A stretch of 52,020 nt of DNA from Dichomitus squalens LYAD-421 SS1 (Eukaryota > Basidiomycota > Agaricomycetes > Polyporales > Polyporaceae), in NCBI RefSeq assembly GCF_000275845.1, contig NW_006766915.1, positions 1 through 52,020 of the forward strand, read 5' to 3'. The translations under genes were made by a program, and so were the position numbers. Below are positions 1 through 11,735 of the stretch, piece by piece. Numbering within the stretch: position 1 is the stretch's first letter; each line of letters begins with the position of its first letter. The notes under the pieces were generated by a model. The model was given only the letters and a program-made list of their open reading frames with translations. It made no database searches and was not told the origin of the DNA.

Positions 1-490
1 GCGTCTCCTAGCACTTAGCTATAGTCGCTTATTGTAGTTTATGTTACCATATTTGGGACCCTCTGCTCGTGTACTATAGCTATGCTTCCGGACTCTTCTG
101 GTACTGTCTAGGACAATCCGTACTACTCCAGAACGGTCTAGACAGGTCTATGCCTTACTCATCTCTTACTCATCCTATGGTGCGATATGTCGCAATTCTT
201 TCGTCGTTGTATTATTCATCGCACTATGGTACATGTGACTAACCACTCTTCGATTAGTCATGGACACTTCTCTGTAGTATATAAGGACTTCAGATTTCGT
301 CCTCCCTCTTCAGTCTTTCCTTACTGACTGAAGAGTGAGTACTTCGTTACACCTACCTCTAACTTGTAGTTACTTACTTAACCTTTGTAGTCTTGCTTCG
401 ACTCTAGGTACAGTTCGTTGCTACAATATAGTCTTTCCTTACTGACTGAAGATCTTGCTTCGACTCTAGTCGGATCTAATCCTTGTCTTC
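1..490 (+). repeat. LTR-like sequence, left window edge
   Basis: No gene is visible. A TATA box (TATATAAG, 278-285) is followed by a pyrimidine-rich leader that carries an internal duplication. A 23-nt unit at 312-334 recurs exactly at 430-452, and a 17-nt unit at 391-407 recurs at 453-469. A core-promoter-like TATA in a non-coding repeat with short internal duplications is the usual look of a retrotransposon long terminal repeat. The left end lies outside the window, and no reverse transcriptase, integrase or clear primer-binding site follows, so this would be a solo or truncated LTR. The assignment is an inference; a duplicated promoter of a lost gene is the alternative. Confidence 0.4.
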
Positions 491-663
491 ACAGCCCCGA
501 GTTTATCAGCGGGACAGAGCATTTGGTATGAGATGTGGAGCGCTTCGTGGGCAGGTCTTTCCATTACCGGCAATCCATCACGATATGGTGTCATCACGAC
601 CAGCCAGCTGGACTCTCCCCGACCATTCCCCCGGGCTGCAGCTGATTGCGAGCTGGGGATATA

Positions 664-1116
664 CAGTCGACACCCTCCTAACCCATACCCCTGGTAACCC
701 ATAAACTCTAAAAACCCATAGGATTTTGGCTTTCCCAAGTCGGGATAGGGGGAATTCGACCCCATAACCCATAGGTCCCCAGTACCCCATAACCCATAGC
801 CTTCTAGGGCTCAAAACCCATACGGTAATAGTGGTCACGTTGAGATTTCGCTCATCAATAACCCACAAAGTACTTGATACATGCTTCCTTGTGTCCTCCC
901 AGCATCCATCCATGCTTCAACCACATTGTGGGTAGCTTAGTGTGTTCGAAATCCCATAGCGCTCCCTCGAAGGGTCAGTAGACGCCTGTTCAGCGCTCGC
1001 TAACTGGGACTTATCAGGGCGCTTAGAAGGCGCTAAAGTTCCGGTAGCCCATAACCCCTCAAAACCCATATATTTGGGCCTGTCCCGAGGGCTATGGGTT
1101 AAGAGGGTGTCGACTG
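664..1116. mobile_element. Non-autonomous TIR element (MITE), TA target duplication
   Basis: A 453-bp element is bounded by inverted repeats of about 30 nt. The left end begins CAGTCGACACCCTC at 664, and the right end is its reverse complement ending at 1116. Both ends are flanked by the dinucleotide TA (662-663 and 1117-1118), the target duplication of Tc1/mariner/pogo-type transposons. The short word AACCCATA is repeated about eight to ten times inside, mostly in one orientation (for example 680-687, 696-703, 713-720, 766-773, 791-798). No transposase frame is present, so it would have to be mobilised in trans. The CAGT start with TA duplication suggests the pogo/Tigger group; that family assignment is an inference. 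Confidence 0.75.
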
Positions 1117-1360
1117 TAGCCACATCAGCTTGATCCACCCAGCCGGGCCAAGCTCCGTGATTTTACAGCCAAGCCAAGCCAGCTCTCAAGCCCAACTCGA
1201 ATTGGCGGCAACACTAAACAGCTTTACTTTCAAAATAGACGCTGGTCTCCATCTACCTCCACGGACCGATCATGATCACGCACATACACAACGCGACGAC
1301 CGCGACTTGCTCACTGAGCCCCATCTCCCACCTACGGGACTCTGATCCCAGCTCCTACGT

Positions 1361-3175
1361 ATGCATGAAGGATCTATATCTCCTTTTCTGTCTCTTCCAG
1401 AAGATATTCTCCTGCGTATATTGCTTAATCTTTCAGCAGATGACATATCGCGATGTCGACAAGTGCATCTTCACTTGCTATCTTGCAGCCGTCAAACTCA
1501 CTGACACCATTTGTAGACCTGCAAATTGATGAGCGAGCTAAGCTGCACTCGCGCAGTCCGGTACAAGGTAGAGCTCGATGCCATGGGTCTCGTCGATAGT
1601 ATCACGGCGACGCTGCCTATGGCCGAGCGTCACGACAGACTTGTATTGTATCGCAACGCATGGCGCAATGCTTCATTTGCCTGGGACAGGAACTTCCCCG
1701 CTCATCGTCGCCCAGAATGCTGGAACTGGACTGGTGGCGTGTTACCCTATGTCCTAGATCCGGAATCTGCGGATGAGGCAGCGCTTCATCTCTATCGTCC
1801 AGCATCCCCTGGCAGAGGGACTGCGGAGTTCATTTGGTCTCTACCTCGAGGAACCGTTCAAGCGGGCTACGGAATTTATGGATGTGTAGTCGACATCTCG
1901 CAGGATCTGCTGGCGCTCGCACTGGTCCCCGGCCCTTTTGTGGAACAAGGGTAAGCTCCTTTAAGTCATCGCTCGATTTCCCCAGACTGCCTCTGATACA
2001 TTGTACTAGGACCTGGAAGCTACAACTCGTTTCAATCACGAAGAATGGGGTACCACATCCAGAGGCATCGAGTCCGCTTCTCGACGGTCCCCTGTTCCAC
2101 TCGCGTCCGAGGCCCAAGGCTTGCGTAATGAGGGTCTCCGGGAACACTATTGGGCTACAGATGATGAATCACTCCTGGGAATTGCTTGTGTGGGACTGGA
2201 AGGAAAGCTCTTTGCTCTGGGTAGGCACGTGTCCTTTAAATACGCACATTCCTCGTACTCACGATGTCGGCGTGCTAGCACTCGAGGCGTATCGACTTCC
2301 TCCCTTTCATCCTCCCTAGTCCCTCATATATGATTGTTATGCCAACACAGCAGATGTCCGAACGGATACTGCAAGTATATCGTCTAGACGTCGAAGCTGA
2401 GCCTTTCGAAGTTGACTCCAAAGCCCGGGACCGAGATCCCATGGCCACTCTTCGTCTTTTCGCCTTCGCCGATGGGCTCTTTTCTGACGCCGAGCTGATT
2501 CCTCCGAACAACAATCACGATATATCCACCGATCGTCCTTCTTTTAAGCACCAGACTGATCAGACGATTTTCGCGTTGTACCTTCATCTTCAGAACATCG
2601 CCATAGGTCACGCTAACTTTGGCCACGTCGAGAAGTTCCTCCTTCTCATCTCCATACCCTCCATCCTGAAACGATTGGATCACATCCGTGGTCTCGCGAA
2701 TCCCGATACCGTCTCTACCACGTCGACTCCCGCGTCTGCCCGTGTGGTAGAATGGGACGAATGGGGCTCAACCGATACTCGTCTCATCGCCCTCACGGGT
2801 GCCTTTCCGTGGCGAGGCCGGGTCCGCACATGCGGCTCCCGCTGCGCTGTGCAATTCGGTCCAGATCCGCGCTCAAATCAGGATTGCGTCCGAGTCATCC
2901 TCGTCGACGCGCATCCTGCTGCACCTTGCATCCCGAACGAAGGGCTCGAACAGGCGCGCCGTGCGTTGAACCTTTCGCAGACGATCGCAAGCCCGCGATT
3001 GTTCAAGGAGCCGGTCCGCACAACGCTGCCTATCAGGATCTCCTATAGAGAGCTTCGCCCACCAGTCCCCGAGCCGATTGCTGTTGGTTTGCTCGGTGAT
3101 GGACTTGTGTTTCGATACCGGCCGTCCGTGCACATACATCCTCCGGAGGGCGGATTGTTTGGGTTCTATGTATGA
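1361..3175 (+). CDS. F-box protein (one apparent frame break)
   Basis: Likely exons are 1361-1512, 1557-1950, 2010-2220 and 2279-3175. The N terminus reads SLPEDILLRILLNLSADD followed by ISRCRQ, a clear F-box motif (residues about 8-35) that would bind Skp1 in an SCF ubiquitin ligase. It is followed by RYKVELDAMGLVD, the segment that normally follows the F-box in mushroom-type F-box proteins. The last three introns (44, 59 and 58 nt) have matching phases. Within the first exon the frame slips by one base near 1488; removing one base gives 551 codons in total, so either the assembly carries a one-base insertion or the gene is newly inactivated. The C-terminal half has no recognisable domain, so the substrate is unknown. 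Confidence 0.6.
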
Positions 3176-3626
3176 ACAACTGTAGCAATGACCACAGCGA
3201 GATGCCGAGTATCCGGCAGAGAATTTGTATAGTGACCACGTATCCGTTACAAGACGCGCCTCCCACGCGCGAGGCCGCGAATTGTACTTGAAAATTCATG
3301 CGACTCGGGATGGTATACTGTGATACTACTAGGTATGTGAACACTATCATGGCGGCCGTGACAATCCTCAGGATCCCTATACTGGCCCAGCGAAGCTCTG
3401 GAAGGTTGTCCTAGCACAGGAAGGAGAAACAAGGGTGCCATAGACATGTTACGAAGTGTCAAGCGAAAAGGCAGGACCCAGGACCCTGGTCCTGCAAAAA
3501 TGAATCTGAGACCCTAGCTTAAGGTTCGGATGACACCGGTGCCCGGAGCGGCCCGAACGGGATGATGCTCCCCACCTCTCAGCCTTATTCACGACGCTCA
3601 TCGTCCAAGCCTTCCAGAGAACCCGC
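3176..3626. other. Intergenic, no gene seen
   Basis: This 450-nt spacer lies between the F-box gene and the J-domain gene. Only short unsupported frames are present. It holds the 3' end region of the upstream gene and presumably the promoter of the J-domain gene; I see no clear TATA box or repeat. Confidence 0.5.
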
Positions 3627-4476
3627 ATGCAAATCAATTGTGTCATGCACAAGCACTTGAGCCTACTACGACTATCTGGAGCCAGCCATGCACGATACGC
3701 TTCGACGAGCGCCGGTCCTTACCCTTTCCCCGCCCACGCACACCCGACCCCACACCAGATATTCCACCTTCCGTTGGGAGCAAGCCAAAAGGAGATCAAG
3801 GCACGTTGTATGTATCTCACCGCAGCATGCTCTCGGAACCATGCCTCATAACATACGACGTTCGCCCACGTTGTCCTTCAGACTATGATTTGGTGCGGGT
3901 ACACCACCCAGACGCCCCTTGCGTGCGGGACCTATCCCCGGCCATACGGCGGTCACGGTTCCAAGCTATAACAGCGGCATACGACATTTTACGAGGAAAG
4001 AAAAGTGGAAGCTTCGGTGGCACGGGCGATATCTACCGAGACGAGCTGCTACGGAGGAAGCGTGCATGGGCTGCACACGAGCAGTCCCGTCGTCGGTCGG
4101 GGCCTCTGTGGGAGGAGACACCAGCGCGCGGGTGGACAGCGAGCGCGGATGATAGATGGAAGGACAGGGTCATTCTGTTCGTTGGTATCCTGGTGCGTTT
4201 ACCCTTCGTCGGAGTAGAGTTAAGGGCTCGCCTGAAGTGGGGTATTGGTGCTAGGCTCTCGGGGCGGGACTGGGACCCGCATTGATCTGGCCGTCGTACA
4301 CTGCGTCCCAACAGGCTCATCTATCTGCATCGAGGAACCTCGCACAGGCGAGGAAGGAGGCACGCGAGTTTGGCGAGGAACGACGGAAAGAGATCAATCG
4401 AAGGGTGCAGGAGTATAAGGAGAAGCAGGCGAAGGAACGACCGCCGGAAGAAGTCATGTCTTCGTCAACCAGCTAA
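3627..4476 (+). CDS. J-domain (DnaJ-like) protein with one membrane segment
   Basis: Exons 3627-3807, 3882-4192 and 4255-4476 sum to 238 codons (237 aa), and both introns (74 and 62 nt) have matching phases. Residues about 40-105 form a J domain: helix II reads KEIKARYYDLVRVH, the HPD tripeptide is at about 69-71, and helix III reads RFQAITAAYDIL. HPD is the residue set that stimulates Hsp70 ATPase. The region before it is short, rich in Ser, Ala, Arg and His, and looks like a mitochondrial targeting peptide. Met7 (3645) could equally be the start. A hydrophobic stretch (VILFVGILALGAG) spans the second intron, and the tail is a charged helix rich in K, E and R. The arrangement suggests a membrane-anchored J cochaperone, perhaps mitochondrial; location is inferred. 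Confidence 0.8.
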
Positions 4477-5107
4477 GTCGTTGTATCTTTATCACTTTAT
4501 ATATAGTAGCCTGCTTGTATAGACAAGGACGAAGCCATTCCCGTCTAATCCAATAGTATTACCGGAGGCTATCCCATCCTTTCATCGTTTTCGCACGGTG
4601 GTAGTAGCTTCCAGGCTTCTGCGGGGGACGATGGACAGAATCTCGAATGCCGGTCGCAGGAATGAGATTGGTAAGAATGGTCGTGCAGATGTCGAGAGAC
4701 CATAGATTCAACTGTAGCTTCACGTACATGGTCATTCCGGCTGTTGCTCTGGAGCAGGTCTTTGTCGTTGCCGGCATTATGAAGGGCAGCCGGAGCTCGA
4801 GCGATGGGTCCATGGGAGTCCACGCTCACTGATCTACCTAGGAACAGACATCCGGTTCCGTGGTGTCTCGAGCGCGGAGCTACTGCGAACCTACAACGAT
4901 GACCGACCTTGCTTGCGAGTTAGTGCTGGAGAAGTACCAAAGGCAATCAATATGCCTAGAGTGGTCTCGCCGTAAAGAAACCTGATTAGTCTTTGATGGT
5001 GTAACATACATATAACCTGGGGTACAGCGTACGAGGGTCAGCGCTACATCGTTCGCTCAGGTTGTTGAGAACGCACCCAAGGCAGCCATGGAAGTACTGT
5101 GGTGGCA
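4477..5107. other. Intergenic, no gene seen
   Basis: This spacer of about 630 nt lies between the J-domain gene and the 3' end of uS8m, which converge. Overlapping short frames occur on both strands around 4560-4830, but none has a recognisable domain, splice structure or start context, so I do not call a gene. Confidence 0.5.
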
Positions 5108-5572
5108 CTACCGTGCCCTGCAAATGACCTCCCCAGGCAACCTCAGCTGCAGCGCCTCCCTCGCCTCTAGCCATTCGTTCTCCCTGTCCTTCGTCTTCAC
5201 GATCGCAATCTCGCCCATGCGCAGCGGCTTCACGTTCTGTACCCTCCTGCCCGTGCACAGCCTGCGTATCTCGCTGAGTTCCATGAATATGGGTTTGCTC
5301 GGGTGGCTGATGAGCTCCATATCCGAGAGCACGGGACGGTCGTCGCGGTACTTGAGGTCGGCCCATATGCGCTTGTGCGACTCGGGTGCTTCGTGGAACT
5401 CGTCGGGGGAGGGTGCCTCAATGGTACCGCGAGTGACGTTGGAGAGAAAGCCTGAGCGGAGGAGGATGGAGAGGATGGCGAGGTTTTGGGTCGTGTGGTG
5501 GACGGCGATGTGCTGGAGCCGCGCACGGAACGCATTTTGGATGTGCGAGCAGAGATAGTGTGGGAGGACCAT
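5108..5572 (-). CDS. MRPS8: Mitochondrial small-subunit ribosomal protein uS8m
   Basis: A single-exon frame of 154 aa starts at 5572. The sequence has the pattern of fungal mitochondrial S8: an N-terminal SHIQNAFRARLQHI and NLAILSILLRSGFL helix region, the middle strand RIWADLKYRDDRPVL, and the conserved C-terminal block ELSEIRRLCTGRRVQNVKPL followed by GEIAIVKTK and the ending LPGEVICRAR. S8 binds the central domain of the small-subunit rRNA in mitochondrial ribosome assembly. The length is normal for the fungal protein. The start lies 200 bp from the start of the divergent F-box gene at 5773, so the two probably share a promoter region. Confidence 0.92.
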   Translation of the reverse strand: MVLPHYLCSHIQNAFRARLQHIAVHHTTQNLAILSILLRSGFLSNVTRGTIEAPSPDEFHEAPESHKRIWADLKYRDDRPVLSDMELISHPSKPIFMELSEIRRLCTGRRVQNVKPLRMGEIAIVKTKDRENEWLEAREALQLRLPGEVICRAR

Positions 5573-5772
5573 TTTAGGGGGTTCCTACGACCTTCCTAGC
5601 TGCAATCGTGAATAATGTGGTTCTTAGGAGGGGGATGAGGACGTACGCGAGGAAGTCGACGGTGAGTGCGGCGAAAGTATTCGCTGGTCGGGACGAAGTT
5701 GATAGACGCCCATGATGCCGCCCGAAAAGGTAGATGTGACGTCGAGTCTCCGCAGCCTGCAGCACGACCACC
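5573..5772. promoter_or_regulatory. Shared divergent promoter region (uS8m / F-box)
   Basis: A 200-bp spacer separates two divergent start codons (5572 minus, 5773 plus). No clear TATA box is visible in either direction, as is common for housekeeping fungal promoters. Shared control is inferred only from the arrangement. Confidence 0.45.
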
Positions 5773-8207
5773 ATGGCCTTCCTCGACCTCCCAGACGAAT
5801 TGCTTGCTCAAGTCGCCATACATCTCTCTTTCTGCGACCTTCTCCACCTGCAGCAAGCATGCACTCGCCTGTTCGACGTCGTCAATTCTACCGCGGCGCT
5901 CCAGTATGCCATCGAGCTTCGCGTGGCCGGCATGATTGACAACCAGGCGTCACATCTTGTTCCGGGCGATCGACTGCGCATCCTACTAGAGAAGGAAAAG
6001 GCATGGAGAGAGATAGACTTATCGGACAGGAAAGTACTCCCGTTGAATCACAATCCTTCCGGCATATACGACCTCACCGGTGGCGTACTTCTGCTTGGCG
6101 AGAGGAAGCACTCCGAAGGAAACACTGGTACGGACGGTGTACACACCGTGCACTTGCATTCGGCATTTGAAGAGGGAGCCGCATCACACACGCGCAAGCT
6201 ATGGTCGCACTTGGATCTAGGCAAGCAAGTCATAGACGTCGGACTCGCAGTCCATGAACATGACTTAATTGCAATTGTAACATACTCGTAAGTATCATGC
6301 AACGTCAATTCGAGCCGAAGTTACCTGATGTATACTCTGCCTAGATACATCCACGAGGCGCAATTATGGGCTTCCATAGACATACATTTAATTCAGCACT
6401 CAACTGGCCAGCCTCACCCTGCCGCAGCAAAACCTGTGCTGCACTTTGACAATGTTCACTACCTCCCCGGGCATTCCAGTATTATGCTCGAGGTTGCGGG
6501 GGATACGCTCTGCTTCCTCTTCAACAACTACTTTCCGTTCGTCAGCGCTGACCCGGTCACGATGCTCATCTTGAACTGGAAAACCGGCCATCCCAAAGTG
6601 GTGAGCATCGGCTTTTTCTGGCAGTTGCGAAGGTGTAACATGAACTCAGGGACAGAAACGCCTCTACTCCGATCCCACCATGTTTAACTCTTTCGTCCTC
6701 CTCTCCCCAGATACCGTCGCCCTCCCTATAATCCCGAACAACTCCATCGAAATCTGCTATTTCGGCAAGGAGCTCGCCGCGCCGCCTCCCCCAGCTCCCG
6801 CTACAGGTGATGCCGAGGCCATTGACGCAGCCTCGAGCCTTCCCAACGTCCCCCTTCTTGATACAACCTGCATCCTCGAGCTCCCCCCGCTGGACCACGG
6901 CGCGCTTGTTCTGCGCATGACCTGCCGCTGCGAGCCGAACCCGCGCGGTCCCTCGAAGTCCGCAACTCACGTTGACACGCGCAATCCGTTCTACTCGGAC
7001 CCGGAGGAGGCGATCATGGTCCTCCACCTGCACATGCGCCTCCCGCTCGGCGCGACGCGGGTGTACACGATGATCGTCCACCGCTCGTCCCTCCTCAAGA
7101 TCACGCGCTACGCGCTCGAAGCTCGCGAGCAGGCGAAAGCGCGGGGCGAAGGCCCCGAGCCACTTAGGGAGTCTCCCCCTCCCGCGACGTCCGCGCCGAT
7201 CGTGGCGAACTTCCTGCCGCATCAGCCCCAAGACAACCTCAACATCCTTCCCCTGAACAACCACCCCGTCTTTGCGCCCCTTTCGCATGGGGACGAGGAA
7301 CGCGACGATGCAGACCTGATATCGCCCCCGTCGGTGCCCTGGAAAGACTGGGGCCCGGCGCACACCCGGTGGTTCCAGGACGAGATCTCGGGCACGCGCT
7401 GGATCACGACCACGTGCGGGCAGCGGTTCGTGCGCGTACGGAGCGACGGACGGTTGTACGTGTACGACTTCAACCAGCGCGCGATGCGGCGGTTCCTCCA
7501 GCAGCGTGCGCTCGCTGGGGAGTCTGTGGGCAGTCGCAAGGGGGAGAAGGTCATCGCGAAGGGGGTGCGGGAGGTGTGGGCGTGGAGTGGGAGGGTGGAG
7601 AACGTGAATGAGAATGGGCAGGAGATGGAGGACGAGGATGAGGACAACGAGGTGTGGGAGATGGCGGAGGACATTGATGCGGAAGCGGATGCGGGGATCG
7701 AGTTACTTCTGCCCATCGATGTGCCTCAGGACCACATCCAGGACGGCGCTGGGGTTCTTGTGGACACTGTGGGAGAGGGGGAGCAGGCGAACGTAGAGGC
7801 GGGTGTTCCGACGGCGTTGACAAACGAAGGCGGGGCGGCTTCCCATCACGACGGAGCCCTCTTGCCCGAAGCTGGCCCGAGCACAGACGAGGACGGAAAC
7901 GATGATGAGGAGGAGGATCCGAGGTTGCGGTTGAAGGTCGTGCTGGGTACGACAGTCATCGGGTACTCGTCCGCGTGGGCGGGGGAGATGGAGAGCGCGT
8001 TACCATACATTGAGAGGAGCGTTCCTATCTCTGAAGAGTATGAGAGCGTGTTGGTCGATGAGGACATCATCGTTGGATTGAAGGTGGGTGTATGGCATCG
8101 TGTCCTGGTTCCCGTTTGCTAATATCTGCGTTGTATCGCAGATGGACGCTAATGGGAGGCATATCAAAGAGGTTGTTTTGCATCGCATGGGAGGACCCTT
8201 GTATTGA
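5773..8207 (+). CDS. Large F-box protein
   Basis: Exons 5773-6287, 6345-6600, 6650-8083 and 8142-8207 sum to 757 codons (756 aa). All three introns (57, 49 and 58 nt) keep phase, and the last exon ends EVVLHRMGGPLY. The N terminus LDLPDELLAQVAIHLSFCD (residues 4-22) is an F-box, followed by LQYAIELRVAGMID, the conserved segment after the box. The middle contains beta-strand-like repeats typical of the C-terminal half of mushroom F-box proteins. Around residues 560-680 there are two strongly acidic, low-complexity stretches (EMEDEDEDNE; DEDGNDDEEED). It is probably an SCF adaptor of unknown substrate. Confidence 0.85.
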
Positions 8208-8892
8208 TCTGCTTACATGCCGTGGACTATATTGGATTGGCGTGATACCCCGTGTGTCGTGCTACTTGTCTATCAAGGGTACGAAGTCAACAAGACGTTT
8301 TCTATTGAGATGCGCCCTCGATGTACGGCCGGCATGAAACATGCCACCATTGTAGAGGCGCAATCGGTAAGTGAGCCAGTACACTGCGTTGCTTGCAAGT
8401 CGGACTCTTCAGTAATCATCCATGTCAGATGCACAACACAAGCCACGTAGATCCAACTCTCCTCGTTCATGAGGCCGACAAAGTCGTCCTACACATCTCT
8501 CATTGCGGGCTAACATGCCGTCAGCAGTCACGTCGCGAGCATGTTATAAGTGTGCTTCTTACGATGTCTATCGGACCATGGGCGCGACGCCCATTTGCTG
8601 GGAGACGCTTCGCAGTATAAAGGTTTGATGTATTGTCAGCAGGTGCCAGAACGCTTGTTGCTCCTTGGGACACGACCTGCATCTTTGTCACCGAGACACT
8701 ACGCTGTCCTACCAACTTTAGCACCGCGAATCGCAGTCAACTTTTCACGGCTCTCCCCGAACCGCCAACACATTCCTACACACATAAACCTAACTATAAG
8801 CAGGTGAGCACCCCTTAGTCAGCAACGTAGAACAAGTGCAATGACAGATGTTGTAGCTTCCTCCTGAGTCAGCAACGTACTGTTCCTTCACG
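8208..8892. other. Intergenic, no gene seen
   Basis: This spacer of about 685 nt lies between the large F-box gene and the DUF6535 gene, both on the plus strand. Several short frames overlap here, but none continues across a convincing splice site or resembles a family. A short AGTCAGCAACGTA word occurs twice (about 8818 and 8867), just before the DUF6535 start. Confidence 0.45.
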
Positions 8893-11334
8893 ATGTCAGA
8901 GCAGAGTGCCATCCCGCTAGAGTCTGTCGGAACACCCCGGGCCTCGTCGTCGAAATCGAGACCGCGTTCGGTCACTGACAATACTCACAGTCACCTAGCA
9001 AGCAAACAAGTGTGTGCATTTTACCATACATAACGTGACGCTCATGCCGACGGTGGACTTCATAAGGCAGCAGAGACACAAGGAGTCAATTTGGTTCCGC
9101 AGTGGACAGCCCCTTCGCGCGAGGTGTGTGCAGCAGTGCACTTGCCCATGTAGTATGCGGCATGCTGAGCGAAGCTACTTCTAGGATGCTGTAAACGAGT
9201 TTTTGGGGACGTACACGGAGGAAGACAAGGCGGGAGCCTGGCAGGAGAGCGCAGAGATCATCAAGGACTACAGCGATGAGATGGTCGCACGCTGGATAGC
9301 CGAGATGGATAACCTACTCGTTTTCGTAAGGCAACCCCTCTCATTGCCATATCCCCGGAGGACTTACAACGACGACGTTGTCTAGTCTGGCTTGTTTTCC
9401 GCAGTCCTCACCACTCTTGTCGCCCAAACATACCCAGATCTTCAACCAGGTTCTCCGGACCAGACCTTAGCCGTGTTGCAGCAGATATCCTTGCAACTAG
9501 CGAGCTTCTCCGTGAATCAACCATTTGTCAATTCTACACGGCCCGCGTTCACGTCCACAGACGAGACCCTCCCCGCCGTATCCTCTTCTACGGTTGTGCT
9601 CAACACACTATGGTTCTCGGCCCTCATTCTTAGCCTTTCCACGGCTCTAGTGGCGATCATGGTCAAGCAATGGTTGAGCGAGTTTCGCTCTGGTCTCTCC
9701 GGTACATCATTGGACGTCGCACGTCTGCGACAGTACAGGCTGAACAATCTCGAGAGGTGGCACGTCGGGGATATAGTGGCCATTCTCCCAGTGCTGTTGG
9801 AGGTTTCGTTAGTTTTGTTCCTCGTGGGACTGCTCGTACTGCTCCGTGACCTTCATCCGACAGTCGCAATCGTCGCCACCATTCTGATCTCGGTCACATT
9901 CGTCATCATGGCTGTCACCACCCTGCTTCCGGTCTTTTGGAGGGACTGTTGTTACCTGTCGGGGCCCACCTTTTTCGTCGCCACCGTCGGAAGTACCGGC
10001 TTCAACAACTTCGTCAAACCCGGTCTAGACGCGTTGGTGAGCCTCCTGGCTTATGCCCCTGACTCCAGGACCAGTCTACCCGCCTTTCGCAAGACGCTAG
10101 GAAAATTCCATGACCGCTACATGCGTCAGTTTGGCCCGACGGCTTACCGTGGTTCTCTAGTCTGGTCGTTGAGGGAACGCTCTCTGGTCCGCTCGTCCTC
10201 CGCTCGCCTTGATGCGGACATGATCTACACTGCATACAGTTACACGACCGACCTTCGCTATCTCGCCGGGGCTGCTGCAATTAATCTGGTCACCCTCCCA
10301 TCCGCCGTTGCGATTCCCTGCTTCAGAAGGATACTCGGCTTGATCCACTTGGATTCCGGATTCGTCCAGAGGGGAGGGAGCGTGTCGATGGATGCGGATA
10401 TGCGCCGCATTTCTACGCTATCGTACAAGTTCTGGATAGCAGCAATGTACCAAGCAATGTACTTGCCTGAGGCTCTCGTTACACCCATCAAATTACTCAT
10501 TGCGGTCAACAAACCTTCCGCAGGTATGTACTCGACTGACGTCAAACTTTCCGCTCAATCTCATGACGATGACCAGGCGGAGTAGACGTCAAGGAGGAAA
10601 CTGTGTTTGACGCAAGATATCGTCAAGGCGTACCTTCAGCGACCCTGGTCCCCTGGGATGTCGGCCGACACGGTAAGTGCCTACATGTCTATTCCAGACA
10701 GCCTCGACTCACCACGCTATAAGTGAGTACAGCAATACAGCTGACCCTCGATCGAAGGAGAACGCACAAAGGTCCAGCGAGCTTGACGAGAAGGCTTGAC
10801 GAAGTCCTCTTCAATGCTTTCAACCTCTTGATCGGTTACTGCATGACTTCTCTCCTATCTCCAGATACCACAGGAGCTAGAGGCAAAGAAGCCGAGGTTA
10901 GGGAGTGCGCACAGGCCACAATTGTGCAATTAAAGGGCAGTCTTGCCCTGCAGCGGCGATGGACGTCTGGTATGTTGTCCGCCGTTGCATCCATCCTCGA
11001 GAGGGTCCATGAGTCGGACCTCAATGGAAGCAATCTTCTTACGAACGATCTGCTTAACGCCGCATTGGATGCTGCTCGGGCAAGTGCAGAAGATGTGGAC
11101 AACATGGACGCCGCTCAACGGCTGGAAACAGTAGTCGAACGCCATCAGGGCACTTCGGAGCGACCCGTCTCACACTCATTTTCTTCTTGTGAGCTGAGTC
11201 TAGTGCGTCCTCAAAGCAGCAATCAATTAACCTAATTGTTGGATACAGCGGGCGCGGCCCCCACATCGAGATCCAAAGACTCTGAGTCCCATGAACAGCT
11301 TTTCTATGTCGACGAAAAGCGCATGATGATATAG
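8893..11334 (+). CDS. DUF6535 domain membrane protein
   Basis: Exons 8893-9009, 9185-9325, 9386-10523, 10577-10672, 10724-11188 and 11249-11334 sum to 681 codons (680 aa). Residues about 40-280 form the DUF6535 domain, known mainly from Agaricomycetes. It starts with a cytosolic segment (SDEMVARWIAEMDNLLVF). A first hydrophobic helix (SGLFSAVLTTLVAQTY) follows, then three more: TLWFSALILSLSTALVAIMV before KQWL, VAILPVLLEVSLVLFLVGLL, and a long segment ending TVTTLLPVF-like. The remaining 400 residues are soluble and unassigned. Molecular function of the family is unknown. The first intron (175 nt) is longer than its neighbours and the first exon is less certain. The last exon and 3' flank recur inverted near 19.5-19.96 kb. 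Confidence 0.8.
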
Positions 11335-11600
11335 TGGTATCTATGTGGCTTGCTACGAGTCACTAGACTGCTGCTTAGCTAGAACTATGCTGTTGTACAC
11401 CTATTCAAGGCAGATGGATCTGTTTAAAGGGATGGGCCCGAGCTCGCTGAGGTCGACTGTCCGAGCTGCCAGCATGGCGTAGGGCGATTAGTTGAAAATT
11501 TGATCCACGGAGAAAAGGACCGTTTACCTTGCATTTCCGGAGTGGGCTGCGTGCGTACACGACTGAGTCTGACTAACCGTGGGCATCGACGCTCAAGGAA
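11249..11600. repeat. Inverted duplicate, copy 1 (DUF6535 last exon and 3' flank)
   Basis: The last exon of the DUF6535 gene and about 270 bp after its stop reappear in reverse complement at about 19550-19910. Shared runs include GCGCGGCCCCCACATCGAGA, GAACAGCTTTTCTATGTCGA, TGGTATCTATGTGGCTTGCT and CGGAGTGGGCTGCG. Similarity is interrupted by small insertions and deletions, so the duplication is not recent. Confidence 0.8.
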
Positions 11601-11735
11601 ATTGTCATCCGGGCCTATACACTCTCACTTGAAAGACAAGTTTCCTCGAAGTCCCATAATGCTACAAACAACCGAAGTACACCCAAGAACGAAAGTCGGA
11701 TATCGTGACGCAGTCTTCCCACTGATGACAGTCAA

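Noticed and set aside
664..1116. AACCCATA array as an internal telomere or a CRISPR-like array
   Set aside because: Spacing is irregular, there are no constant-length spacers, and the unit is enclosed by inverted repeats with TA duplications, so it is a transposon.
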